Source: Bacidia rubella
Lineage: Eukaryota; Ascomycota; Lecanoromycetes; Lecanorales; Ramalinaceae
Direction: 5' to 3'
NCBI GenBank assembly: GCA_032158265.1
Contig: JAVTIF010000009.1
Span: 1,364,001 to 1,428,000 of the forward strand
DNA length: 64,000 nt
Every line of letters begins with the position of its first letter. Positions within the stretch are counted from its first letter, which is position 1. The translations under genes were made by a program, and so were the position numbers. The notes under the pieces are model-generated. The model was given only the letters and a program-made list of their open reading frames with translations. It searched no databases and was not told where the DNA came from. Of the stretch, positions 39,468 to 51,013 are shown piece by piece.

Positions 39468-39845
39468 CTCACCGCGTCTGGACCAGGTATTGCTTGGGAC
39501 AGCTGCGACAGGGGTTCAGTATAATATCAAGTAAAGGCACACGGTAAAGAGAACTCGAAATGAATATTGTTACATTCTGATCTTACTCATTTTTGCTCCG
39601 CGCTTAGCTGGTTCTTCGATAACTAGCGTGGGCGGTTAGACCGGATTTGTTGGTGTCTGGCAACCCGTACTTCATGCTTGGCGCCCATACATCGAAGCCA
39701 GCGTTTCAAGGCGGGGGCCGAACAGTGCAAGGCTGAGCTCATTGACGGCCACTCAAAATGTGCGAGGAGCCCACCTCTGAAAATCCCCTTCTACCCCTTA
39801 GCCGTGTCTCCGTTCTTTGGAGCTGCTTGCCTCTGCCATTTTTCC
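39468..39845. other. Intergenic region, no feature seen
   Basis: About 380 bp. Probably the promoter of the membrane-protein gene at 39846. Nothing recognised. Confidence 0.35.
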
Positions 39846-41107
39846 ATGACTCCAAACACGACCACCAACGATGCTTTCGCACACGGATGGGTAGCCCAAC
39901 CAAGTGGTCGTGGGACACTGAGCATCGTCTGGACGTGCTTTTTCACCATTTTGTTGCCACGTGGACCGTCCTGCATTTGAATGTGCCGTCACCAGAAGAA
40001 ACACACTGGCAAATTCAGCTGCGGAAAGCGAAATGGATGTTTGCTGCCATTATTGTGCCAGAGGTTGTCACAGCATCAGCGTTCGTACAATGGGTGGCTG
40101 CGAGACAGTCGATCCAAGTTATGAAGGCTTTGGGCCGAGAATGGTCAATGCAGCATGCCTTCTTCCTTGACATGGGCGGCCTTTGGCTTCATCCAAAGGA
40201 CAGCAAACCTTTTCCCATCAACGCGGCACAATTGAGTTTTTTGCTTGCGGAAGGCTACCTAGATATGCCAAAGCTCACAAAAAAAGAGATTTGGGATAAA
40301 AGCAAAGCGGACAAGTTTGCTAAGTTGCTTGCTTGCGGCCAGATTGGGTGGCTGATCATGGAGACGATCGGCCGAGCGGCTCAACATTTACCCATTACAA
40401 CCCTTGAGATCGGAACGTTAGGTTTCAGTGTTCCATCACTCGTGACCTTTTTCTTCTGGTTCCACAAACCGCACGATATTGAGGTGCCCAGTATGCTTGC
40501 TATAGATGACAAGACAGTGGATCTGCTCGAGCGTTTGAGTCCGACCAGATACGCTTGGCGGCAAACGCCACTAGACTTTATCGACAAGGTGAACAGTCCC
40601 AGTATTACCTCAGAGATCATTCTCAAGGCAAAGTTTTGGCCGGGGCAGTCGAGATACATTGGACCGTCGACGCGCATTCGGAACGACATCTTTGCGTTGA
40701 AATATTCCAAACTTGATCAGCTCGTTGTCTTTCTCGTGTGGGTTGCATACGCTGGTATTCACTTCTCGGCATGGCGCTTTGACTTCCCGTCTCACGTAGA
40801 GATGCTGCTCTGGCGAATTGCTACGGTGGCAATGACCGCGTCAATGGTAGTTTTCTGGATTACAAGTAATAGAAAGTCGTACCTTTTGATATCGTTAATT
40901 TTGCCCAGCAAGCGGTCGGAAATGGAGAAGATAAGCAACGAAAGGACCAAAGTCTCGAGCGCTCAAATTCTAACTGGTGCCGTTACAGTCTTCACTTACT
41001 TAGTGGCACGTTTCTGCCTCATCGTTCAGGTGTTCCTCTGTCTTCGAAAGGAGCCAAAGGGTGCTTTTGAGACCGTTGAGTGGACGAATCTCCTACCACA
41101 TGTATGA
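39846..41107 (+). pseudogene. Fungal polytopic membrane protein, single-base frameshift near the N-terminus
   Basis: This belongs to a large uncharacterised Pezizomycotina family whose N-terminus reads like GW...P.GRGT..I.W.C..T...WT..HLNVP. Here the first half (GWVAQPSGRGTLSIVWTCFF) lies in the frame starting at 39846, and the second half (TWTVLHLNVPSPEE) lies one frame away, with the break near 39950-39960. One base is missing relative to the family. The second frame then runs intact to 41107 with hydrophobic spans (WMFAAIIVPEVVTASAFVQW; VVFLVWVAYAGIHF; ATVAMTASMVVFWI; LTGAVTVFTYLVARFCLIVQVFL) and the typical end WTNLLPHV. Either the gene is recently inactivated or the base is a sequence error. 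Confidence 0.6.
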
Positions 41108-41138
41108 AAGAGTAATTGAGGGAAACTTTGGCATGGTG

Positions 41139-42348
41139 TCAAGTCAAATCAGGGAAGCTCTTCAGAATAATAAGTGCTACAGGTGCCCATTTCATGATAC
41201 CATTGTGGCCTGTTCCGGTAAGTGAGAGACGGAAGCAAGATTGAGGGAGCCTTACCACCATGCTTGACCAAAAGGAGCTCAATGCGTTTTGAGTGTTGTG
41301 TCCAAGTATACGAGACTCCACCTTCCCCAAGGGACACAGAAATTGCTTTTTGGTCTATCTCGGAGTTGGTTAATATGTCGTCTTCGATGGCATTTACTGC
41401 TCGGTAAAATAGATGGCGGGAATGTTCATGTGGTACAGTGGTGTCCCACGTAGCATGGCAAAGTGTCAAGTGGGTACTGCTTTTGATTAAGAGATCCGAT
41501 AACCGATCAGCGGTCCTCCATGTATCCTTTATGTGATGACAAATCCATCCACGCATACTTGGGATCAACTTTATTAGGGCAAGGCACGGAACGTAGCCCA
41601 GCAGTCGGTAGTCTAGAAATATTGTAGATGCATCAATGAAGGCTGCACAGAGGACCAAGGACGCAAACTCAACCTTTGGCTCGGAATTGATAAAGTGATG
41701 AGCCGCGCCACAAGCGACACCTGTACCTAGACTTTGAGCAAGTAGAGTGATTCTAGACGGCGATATTTTGGCAACTTCCATGGCCCATCGTATCACAGCA
41801 ATTGCGTCCTCAATCAACCCTGACTCAGAAGGCGTACCCTCCGATCTACCGAAACCTCTATAGTCAAACGCTAGAACATGGATAGACTCCGGAGCACCAC
41901 TGTATATCGAGCGGTAAGCTTCTGTTCGTCGAGTTTGGCCGACTGAGCCAGCATTGCCGTGAAAGTAGATCACTAATCGAGAGTTTTCATTGCTTGTCAA
42001 AAGCTTAAACGCTTCTTTGTTTTCGATATCTCCATAGCTTGACTCATCGTTCACTACAGCAGATTCGTGATTTGCATACAGCTTCAGAGGGGTCACAAGC
42101 CAGGCGTATAGCTGCGTTCCGTCTTTGGATTTGACCTTGAATGGTGTTACCTGATTTTTTAAGAACCCGAAGGTCTCAGGCTCATCTAGTCTTTGACCCC
42201 AATCGATCGGGAGATTGTGTAAGTAGAAGATTTGTCGTTGGACCCAAGTGCTAGTGCATGCGAGCAATCCAACCAGCCACGCACCACTGACGGCAACAAT
42301 TCCATAGAATGCTGTCCGGACAACGTCGGTAGGTGCCATGTGGTGCAT
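41139..42348 (-). CDS. ABHD12/13-type alpha/beta hydrolase
   Basis: Exons 42348-41256 and 41209-41139 (intron 46 nt) give 387 residues. An N-terminal hydrophobic anchor (GIVAVSGAWLVGLLACTST) suggests a membrane-bound enzyme. Hydrolase motifs: FHGNAGSVGQ (oxyanion side), DYRGFGRSEG, and AQSLGTG, where the nucleophile Ser sits in an A-x-S-x-G rather than G-x-S-x-G elbow. The acid is probably in CHATWDTTVPHEHS, and the His in HGGHNGIM, which is formed only when the last intron is removed. Related proteins act as lysophospholipid or monoacylglycerol lipases, but the substrate cannot be read here. It converges with the membrane-protein gene at 39846. Confidence 0.85.
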
Positions 42349-42630
42349 TTAGTTTGTCAATCAACAAATCTATGAACTTCGTTGCAGACACAACGCCGAC
42401 TGTTTGTGAACGCCCGGTGACCCAGCCAATAAACTGCCAAGCCTTTTTGTCTCGCTGAGGTGATGACAAGTTCGCATGAAGTACGGTCATGATTTCACAC
42501 TCATCCGCGGGCAAGACCACTATTCTCAAGATGAAGACTTCTTCAGGAGACACAGGTTCAACTTGACCGAAATTGTATACCTGCGATCATTGCGCTATCT
42601 CTTACCGCCTGAGCTCCAGGCTCTCAAGTG

Positions 42631-43806
42631 ATGCCCGCAGCAACAGCCTCGGGAGCAGAACCGAATGGCAGTGCTGCTCGTAATAGAGAGCATAACCAGG
42701 GCAATCAGGAGAAAAAGTATACGATCGAGCAAAAGACTGCAGTCATAAGAGTGCGTAAATGTCAAGCGACGGCTTTCTACGAGATTCTTGGGCTAGAGAA
42801 AGGAGCTTCAGATGGCGAAATAAAAAAGGCCTATCGAAAACTGAGTCTTTTGACGCATCCAGACAAGAATGCATATGATGGCGCAGACGAGGCATTCAAG
42901 AGTACGTTGAGAGAATCGTACATACGGCTACAGCGATTGAGACACTTGGACTGAATGCTAATCAGGACGGTAGTGGTCTCGAGAGCATTCCAAATACTAT
43001 CAGACTCCGAAAAAAAAGAGAAATACGATCGATTTGGAGGCGATCCAGACAGTAGATTTGGATCGAGTTCCGCATCAACCGCTTCGCCCTTCAGCGGCTT
43101 TGCGAGATCACCAGGCACCAGAGGGCCTATGTTCGATGACGAGATTTCGCCAGAAGAGCTGTTCAATAGGTTCTTTGGAGGTGGGGGTATGGGTGGTCCT
43201 CTTGGTGAGCATGATGATCATGTTGAATCTCAGTGACGGTATTAACCTTCACTAGGCGGAGGCATGTTCGATACTGGTCCTCAATTCGTCTTCAATATGG
43301 GAGGTGGCCCCGGGTTTCGAGTACATCAATTTGGCGGAGGGAGACCGCGGCGAAGACCAAGAGAAGCCAACGGACAAAATGATGACCGGCCGCAGACTCT
43401 TCTCGGAGCCTTGTCAAACCTTCTCCCTCTCCTGATACTCTTCGTGCTTCCACTACTATCTTCCCTCTTCTCCTCCGCGCTTCCATCCGGTCCTGGAATC
43501 AACTTTCAACCCGGCCCTCCAAACACAATGCACCGCACCACTCGCAACTTGAAAGTCGACTACTACCTCAACCCGAGCGATGTTGCCGATTATAGCACTC
43601 GCAAAATGAACGATCTTGACAAGAAAGCAGAAAACCAGTACCTCACAACCCTGCAACATCAATGTCAAATAGAAAGTCGGACCCAAAATCGAATGGCAGA
43701 GGAGGCGCAGGGCTGGTTTTTCCCCGATGAGAACAAGTTGAGGGAAGCGCGAAACTACGATAAGAGAGCATGCAAGCGTTTACATTCATTGGGATATTAC
43801 TACTAG
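42631..43806 (+). CDS. hlj1: ER membrane DnaJ protein (Hlj1/DNAJB12-like)
   Basis: Hsp40 co-chaperone that stimulates Hsp70 at the ER surface, with roles in ER-associated degradation in yeast. Exons 42631-42901, 42974-43204 and 43256-43806 give 350 residues. The J-domain (FYEILGLEKGASDGEIKKAYRK) has the HPD motif (LTHPDKN), and the first splice gives DEAFKMVSRAFQILSD. A Gly/Phe-rich stretch follows (FFGGGGMGG), then a hydrophobic anchor (LLPLLILFVLPLLSSLFSS) and a C-terminal DUF1977-type region (DYYLNPSDVADYSTRK, RNYDKRACKRLHSLG). The start at 42631 follows the family N-terminus. Confidence 0.92.
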
Positions 43807-44198
43807 CGATTGTCCGAGTCAGGCAGACTCATTACTATGCATGGAGCTTGGGGGTATTGTGGTATGATATAGCATGCTCGAATGAAGTTTTGACCACATA
43901 CAAGTTCAACACCATCCATCACGTGCATCATCTTGTGTCGCCATGCTGTATCACTAGAGAGCCTTGAGAGCACACTGAAATGTTGCCGCCTAACATGACC
44001 ATTCCACCGTGTTGAGCCCTGGCAAGATACGCTTTAAGGCCCGTGTTGCGGGGTGCCGGCTTTAGGCACCTCACACCTGAGATGACATAAGAGCTAATTC
44101 AGATATCTTTCGAGTTTCCATCCACCTCGGAACTTCTTCTACATTCGCTCCTTCCTCAGCTGTTGCTCGGCTGTTTCATAGTTTGACCATCTTTCATT
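43807..44198. other. Intergenic region, no feature seen
   Basis: About 390 bp between the DnaJ stop and the ufd2 start, both on the plus strand. It holds the DnaJ 3' UTR and ufd2 promoter. Nothing specific recognised. Confidence 0.35.
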
Positions 44199-47100
44199 AT
44201 GGCTGACTCATTATCAGACGCGGACAAGGTTCGCCTTACATCCAAACCATCTCAAAGACTATCTACTAAAAGCTACAGATCCGTAACAAGCGACTGGCCA
44301 AGCTTGGAAATCCAGGCACCAGAAATGCGATGCAGCCCACAGCAGAGAATGAGAACACGAATAACACATCCCCCACTTCACTAGACTCCCAGTCTGCAGC
44401 GCCAGAAGTATCGCCAACTCGATCAAGCGGACCGTCAAAGTCTCAGATGAAGACCCCAACCTCCTCTAGCCCTCCTGCAGATCAGAACCCTTTCTCACAA
44501 CTAGGCATCAAACAAAATGGTGGCGAAGCTCCTAAGATCAGCATCTCAAGTCAGCGGCCACGGACACCACAAAAGCGAGATGCAAGCGGAAGGCGGAGCC
44601 CAAAGGCCTCGGAGACTCTGGACGAATGGGAGGACAGACAGCTTGGTACCATCTTCAGGGTCACCTTCACACCAGGTGTGAAGCAGATTGGCCCTGGCAC
44701 TTCGCCGGTGTCACTCTCAGGGACACGATCGGAACTTGAAGAGTCGGGACAACCAATAAGGCTTAGCACCGGCGTCTTAGATCAAGTGCTCCTTGAAGCT
44801 GCGTCCAGCGTAAAGAAGGGTTTCACACCACTCAGATACTTACTCGAGTGCTGGAAAAGAGTTTCAAGGCAATTCAGAAGTCTGCGGAAGAATGGAGAGG
44901 AAGACCCAAAGTTTCGGATAGTGAAAGAGGCAAGACGATTATGCATGAGCTACTGCATCTTCGCAGCTACTATGCCAGAGATGTTTGGCATGGAAGGTTC
45001 GGAGTCTAATCTCCTAGCTCAACACTTTCTGTACGATCCTGAGGATGAACAGGGCATAGATCACGATTTTATTGTTGAAGCTATCTCAAGATTTGCCGAG
45101 GACGAGTCAGTCAAAGACGTCTTGGTTGGTGCCTTTGAAGAATTGAGCCAACGACTTGCGAAGATGACAATGAACGATGATTTCAAACCATACTTGAACG
45201 CTTTGCGAAATGCTGTACAGTACCCGCGGATGGTTGAGGCTATCACGCAATCCAACATGTTCCTTCCCACTGGGTTGCAGGCACCAAAGGTTGAGTCAGC
45301 TACGTTACTCGGCCCATATTTCACAATTTCGCCATTGCAAGGTGAAGTGACGAACACTTATTTTTCGGCACCGTCGACACGAGATCAGGGTTTTATTGCC
45401 AACTCGCAGCGGGCACTCCGCATGACGCTGCAGACGCATCAAATGGATTTACTTGACATTGTCAACAAGATTATAAAGACTGGTAGAGAGCCCCGAGAAC
45501 GCATGCTGGATTGGTTCGCGCTTTGCTGTAACGTTAATCACAAGCGCCGAGCAATGCAAGTCGATCCGAAGACGGTCTCTTCAGATGGTTTCATGATCAA
45601 CGTCACAGTCTGCCTTGACCAACTTTGTGAACCTTTCATGGATGCGTCTTTCTCCAAAATTGATCGGATAGACGTAAACTATCTTCGACGCAACCCGCGG
45701 GTGGACATCAAGGAAGAGACCAAGCTTAATGCAGACCAAAATGCATCGGACGAGTTTTACGCTAATCCTGCAGAAGGAACCAACAACTTCATATCGGAGG
45801 TCTTCTTTCTCACGCTAGCTGCACATCATTATGGCACGGAAGCTGCTAATTCTATGCTGAGCGACCTGGACAGACACCTCAAGCGGCTGAAGAAGCACCT
45901 GGAAGAAATCGAACTTGATCGTCAGAAAATTGTGAATAATCCAGTGATGCTTGCTCAATTCGATAATGCTCTGCAGAAGTACAAAGACCAAATCGAGAAA
46001 GGAACCTCATATAAGTATGCTGTTGAAGGTGTTCTGCTTGATGATCATTCACAAACAAGATCCATGCAATTTATGCGATATGTCATCGTATGGCTCCTCC
46101 GCTTAGTCTCAACCACGCACGACTTTCCACAGAAACCGCTGAAGTTGCCGCTGCCTGAAGAGCAGATAGGAGCCTTCAAGTGCCTACCCGAATACTTTCT
46201 GGAAGACGTAGTTGACAACTTCAAGTTCATTACGCGCAACCTTCCACAGATCATTAGCCCAACACAGAGTGACGAATTAGTGATGCTATGCATTACATTC
46301 TTACGAAGCTCTGAGTATATAAAGAATCCCTACCTGAAAGGTGGACTTGTTACCATTTTGTTCACAGGCACCTGGCCAATGCCGTATCGGACAAAGGGAA
46401 GCCTTGGGGATCTCCTAAATGCTCTACCTTTCGCGAATGAACACCTCCTGCATTCTCTTATCAAATACTACATAGAGGCTGAAACGACTGGCACTCATAA
46501 CCAATTCTATGACAAATTCAACATTCGATTCGAGATCTTCCAGATCATCAAATGCATATGGTCCAATCAGATCTACCGTGACCGGCTATCCCAGGAAGCA
46601 GCTCAGAATACCGAGTTTTTTGTTCGGTTTGTGAACTTACTACTAAATGATGTCACCTACGTTCTCGACGAGTCGCTCACCCATTTAACAAAGATACATG
46701 ACTTGACTGAGGAATTGAAGACGAGTGGACCGACAATGGAGCAGGAGTCACGCACCCAGAAAGAAGAAGCCTTGGGAGAAGCGAAATCTAGAGCAAAAAG
46801 CTATATGCAGCTTACGACCGAGACCATGGCTATGCTCAAACTATTTACTGAAGCCCTGGCTGACTCATTCACCAAACTTGAGATCGTACAGCGTCTAGCA
46901 GACATGCTCGATTACAACCTGGACGTAATGGTGGGACCCAAGGCCAACAATCTTAGGGTCGAGAACCCGGCTGAGTATGGCTTCGTGCCGAAGAAGCTCT
47001 TGTCAGATATCCTAGACGTTTTCCTCAACCTCAGGAACAAGGAAAACTTTGTGTTCGCAGTCGCTCGGGATGGACGAAGCTACAAGCCTGAGAACTTCAG

Positions 47101-47569
47101 TAAGGCGAGATGGATCATGAAAGACAAGCACGAGAAGAGCTCGGACGAGCTGGCAGCGCTGGGCGCACTTGGTGAGAAGTTCAAGCGGGCCAAAGAGGCT
47201 GAGGATCAAATAGAGGAGGATCTTGGAGAGATACCGGATGAATTCACAGGTAAGTTTCCCATTTTATCAAGCAATCCGGACCACTGCTTCTTGGATGAGT
47301 ACGAGGCTGACATGACTATTCAAGATCCACTCATGGCTACGCTTATGACTGACCCTGTCATCCTCCCGATATCGCGCAACACCGTCGACCGCTCCACTAT
47401 CCGACAACATCTGCTCTCAGACCCCAATGATCCTTTCAATCGAACCCCACTCAAGATCGAAGATGTCATCCCGGACACAGAGTTGTTAGAGAAGATCAAT
47501 GCATTCAAAGCCGAGTGCAAGAACAAGCAACTTGCAGAAACCAACGTTATGGATACGACACCAGGATAG
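44199..47569 (+). CDS. ufd2: Ufd2, U-box ubiquitin chain elongation factor (E4)
   Basis: Extends short ubiquitin chains on substrates, working with Cdc48. Exons 44199-44228, 44279-47249 and 47325-47569 give 1081 residues. Exon 1 is 30 nt; its splice gives MADSLSDADKIRNKRLAKLG, the family start. Residues 60-990 form the helical core (GFIANSQRALRMTLQTHQMDL, FISEVFFLTLAAHHYG, ISPTQSDELVMLCITFLRS). The U-box is at about 1001-1072: DPLMATLMTDPVILP, RSTIRQHLLSDPNDPFNRTPL. The second intron (47250-47324, 75 nt) sits immediately before the U-box, is a multiple of three and has no stop, so the unspliced frame is also open; the spliced form DEFTDPLMATLM matches other Ufd2 proteins. Confidence 0.95.
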
Positions 47570-48357
47570 ATGAGGAGTTATTAGGATATTTCATTGGGAG
47601 GCAGACTCAAGAAAGATGCCTTGGCTACGATGTGACGTTTAAGTTTTCCTACGATAGAGACATGAAGCGGTGGCATTTATATTCAAACTCTTACTAGCGG
47701 ATTCAGCTTTCTCGGATGGATAAAGACTTGTGCATGCAAGAGTAACTATCTCACCCACCGTACCTACTGACCAGGCAGAGGCTTTCGTCGTTCTTTCCTT
47801 CAAACCCGAAGCATGCTCCATAGATTGCACGTGAAGAACTCGCAAGCACTGCCTCCAAGCGCCACCTTTCTGGTGCCTGCTAGTCTCGCAAAGATATGGG
47901 TGAGAGAGTTGATTCGGCCCGAACTACTTCGCTTTTGATTGTTGAAATAGTTGAGTCTTCCAATGGCCACCACAAATGAAAAGAAATGACGCATGGTGTA
48001 GCGTTCGTACGCGTGGCCTCGCGTTGGAAGCACAACTTGAGGCTGAGAATAGAGTGCGGAATGCTCCCGATTGTCTCATGACTTTGAAACTCAATCATTA
48101 CCCTATCAAAGCCTGCCTTTTCCCTTTTCTTTGTCACTGATCCAGAATTGACTATTCTGGCTGCCTGACGCAGAATGTGATCTGTCTCCCGCTGTGAAGA
48201 GCCGGTGTCGATGGCTCTACGTGGCAGTTGTATCTGCCATGTCGAGGGTGTACACTTAAAGGCTTACCCCTGGCCGCCAAAGGCTTGAATTGTAAATATT
48301 CATCGCTCCCTCACACCTTCAGGCTACGATCATCTTTATTTTTCTACCCCTCGCTCG
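47570..48357. other. Intergenic region, no feature seen
   Basis: About 790 bp between ufd2 and the RhoGAP gene, both on the plus strand. Open frames are under 90 codons and unconvincing. Confidence 0.35.
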
Positions 48358-50490
48358 ATGCCTCCAGCATTTGTGAACCGCCTTCGCTCCAACTCCATAC
48401 CGCTCAACACAATCCCTCCCCAACATACCTCTGCGGACTACTCCCCTGAACTAGCAACCCTTGCAGCCAGCATCTTATACCGTTCCCCACTGCCTTCTCC
48501 TAATGACTTACCTATATTCATACTGAACTCCGCAGCCTTCCCGGATGCCAAACAAGAGTACTATGACGAATTACTTCCCTACGTGCTTGCTCGCTTACCA
48601 GAAGAAGAAGATTTGATTGGGGGCCTGGAATACGAGATTGTTTTCTTCGCCGGCGGAAACCCAGGTGGCAGCTATGGTCATCGAACCACAGGCGGAATGG
48701 AAGATGAAGATGAAGAAGACGGCGTTAAGGACAAGACTCAGAAAAGACCCGGCTTTAGCTGGTTCATGCGAGCCTACAATGTCCTTAGTCGGGCTACCCG
48801 AAAGCGACTGAAGAAGCTATGGATCGTACACGAAAAGCGCTGGGTGAGGGTAATCATGGAGATGTTCGCGACAGTTGTCAGTCCAAAATTCAGGAAGAAG
48901 GCCGTTCACCTCTCAACCATGACAGCTTTGGCACTTCATCTACCTATTGAAGACCTCCTTATACCGCCTTCAGCCTACTTCACAGACCGGAAGAAGCTGC
49001 CAGACATCTACGTTCCATATGCAAGCGGCAAGAGAGCTTTTGGCGTTCAAAACCCTTTCCCGCTATCTGCGGACAAGAAGCCGAGACTCCCCCGCCTACT
49101 GCGTGAAGCGACCTCATTTCTACTTCATGAAGACATAATCAAGACTGAAGGGTTGTTCAGAATTTCTGCGAGACAGCAGACTGTGGAAGTGGTACGAGAA
49201 GCTTACGAGAGAGGACAGAAGTTCATTATTTGGAAAGATGGAGATACCACTATGACCTTTTCTCCTCATAGAGAAGGGTTCGGAGACGTTGTGGTTGACT
49301 CGAAGCAGCTTGAACAGATGGAGGGCTACGACGCTCATACAGCTGCAGCATTGATCAAACTCTGGTACAAGGAGCTTAAAGAACCCCTATTTCCAACGTC
49401 TAGCTACCAAGCACTACAAAGATATTATGGCTCGCAAGACTCAACTCTGGACGTGAATGAGATCTTTACCATGCTAGAGCCTGGAGTCGAGTATTCAATT
49501 CTAGACCAAAACGCTCGCACAATTCTCAAGACGCACCTCCTGCCTTTCCTCTCACTCATCACGTCTCACTCAGAAATCAACAAAATGACACCATACAACC
49601 TCGCCGTCTGCTTCGCTGCCGTCCTCCTTCACGGCCCGGATCCAATGGAGGACATGAAAATGACCGCCATAATCCGCAAGATCCTCGCCCTCATGATCGA
49701 GAAATGGTCCTCCGAACTCGCACCCGCCTTGGGTCTTTCCCCAGAAACTTTCCTCTCCGACCTTCGACCACCCTCGGATCCAAGAGAACGTGAAGACCCA
49801 CTTGAATCCACAGCCACGCATACCACCAGCAATGTCTCTGAATCGCAAATATCAGGCATAACCCTCTTGGACAACTCATCTTCTTCCTCTTCAGACGTCA
49901 ACGACGATGATCTCCGCCCTCCACTTCCTCCACGACCCGCCCGCACCATCACCTTACCAGCCGCCTCAGCTCTCCCCGCGATTGACCCCGTGAACAACGT
50001 CGTGCAGCGCAAACCCGCACCAGCATTACAAGTGCCACCTCGATACTCGTCTATCGTGACAGATCAAGCAGCTACTCTCGCTCACATAAGCAGCCTGGAG
50101 CAAGCACCTCCGTTGCCGAGGAACACGGTAGAAGATGATTTCGAGGTCATAGATCACCCCGGCCATAGCGGTAGTAGCAATGGTGCTGGCGAGGGTGGTC
50201 ACAGGGATAGTATCGCCACAATCACCACGCTACCAGCGTATGAAGAGACGGCAACGCCGTTGCCATTGAGGCAGAGGACTGACAGTGAGGGTTTGGGTGT
50301 TATGGTGGGATCGGCAATGGGCTCTTCGGCTGGGGTGTGGGCCAGCTTAGGCCCCGGGTCAGATAGGAGGATCACGAGTCCAGATACGGAGCAGGGACAG
50401 CGGAGCGTGAGTGTGGGGAGTATACCACGGAAGCCTGTGGGGGAAGGAAAGGGGAGTAAGAAGGAGCAAGAGAACGGAGATGGTGGGTGA
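48358..50490 (+). CDS. ecm25: RhoGAP with N-terminal Sec14-like region (Ecm25-like)
   Basis: GTPase-activating protein for Rho-type GTPases, related to yeast Ecm25. Single exon, 710 residues. The N-terminal part (about 30-205) resembles a CRAL-TRIO/Sec14-like region (DELLPYVLARLPEEEDLIGG; WFMRAYNVLSRATRKRLKKLWIVH; KAVHLSTMTAL). The RhoGAP domain spans about 242-455 with the arginine finger in TEGLFRISARQQ, then HTAAALIKLWYKELKEPLFP and MTPYNLAVCFAAVLL. The rest is Ser/Pro-rich, with PPLPPRPAR as a possible SH3 ligand. An inserted stretch FIIWKDGDTTMTFSPHREGFGD lies within the GAP domain. Which Rho protein it acts on is not readable. Confidence 0.9.
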   Translation: MPPAFVNRLRSNSIPLNTIPPQHTSADYSPELATLAASILYRSPLPSPNDLPIFILNSAAFPDAKQEYYDELLPYVLARLPEEEDLIGGLEYEIVFFAGGNPGGSYGHRTTGGMEDEDEEDGVKDKTQKRPGFSWFMRAYNVLSRATRKRLKKLWIVHEKRWVRVIMEMFATVVSPKFRKKAVHLSTMTALALHLPIEDLLIPPSAYFTDRKKLPDIYVPYASGKRAFGVQNPFPLSADKKPRLPRLLREATSFLLHEDIIKTEGLFRISARQQTVEVVREAYERGQKFIIWKDGDTTMTFSPHREGFGDVVVDSKQLEQMEGYDAHTAAALIKLWYKELKEPLFPTSSYQALQRYYGSQDSTLDVNEIFTMLEPGVEYSILDQNARTILKTHLLPFLSLITSHSEINKMTPYNLAVCFAAVLLHGPDPMEDMKMTAIIRKILALMIEKWSSELAPALGLSPETFLSDLRPPSDPREREDPLESTATHTTSNVSESQISGITLLDNSSSSSSDVNDDDLRPPLPPRPARTITLPAASALPAIDPVNNVVQRKPAPALQVPPRYSSIVTDQAATLAHISSLEQAPPLPRNTVEDDFEVIDHPGHSGSSNGAGEGGHRDSIATITTLPAYEETATPLPLRQRTDSEGLGVMVGSAMGSSAGVWASLGPGSDRRITSPDTEQGQRSVSVGSIPRKPVGEGKGSKKEQENGDGG

Positions 50491-51013
50491 TGGTGGGTGA
50501 ATGGCCCAATTGTTGGATACTCTGGAAATATCTGGTGTCTTGCACCACGGCCAGCTGGTAATTCTAATTAATCCAATCTAACGAAGTGATACCCTTTCAC
50601 TACCCATTGGAGAGCATTTGGCAAAAGAAGGTGATTAGATCTATCAAGATCCGATACCACGCGCTTTGGTCGAGTGCAAGGGATGGAGCCGGATATCGTT
50701 ACCTCAACGCAGGAACCTCGTGATGATCACCTTATGACGAAGACGAAGCATCAGCCTAGATGTCGACAATTACGCAGAAGATTCATCAAGAAGGAAAGAC
50801 CTATGAGTGGATATTCAGAGGAATGATCGGTGTTTTTCCAAACGTTTGATTTCATACAATCCAAACGCATAACCACTGTCTTTCCATTCTATCCTACAAT
50901 CCAAACTCATACAACAATAAACATAACCATTACCTCTATCCAAAAGCCCGTTGCTCTCCAACCATCAGCCCTGGGCTTCCCTCAGCCAGTTCCCTGCCAT
51001 ACACTCTGACCCA
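50491..51013. other. Convergent intergenic region, no feature seen
   Basis: About 520 bp between the RhoGAP stop and the stop of the Ser-rich gene on the other strand. Probably two 3' UTRs. Confidence 0.35.
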
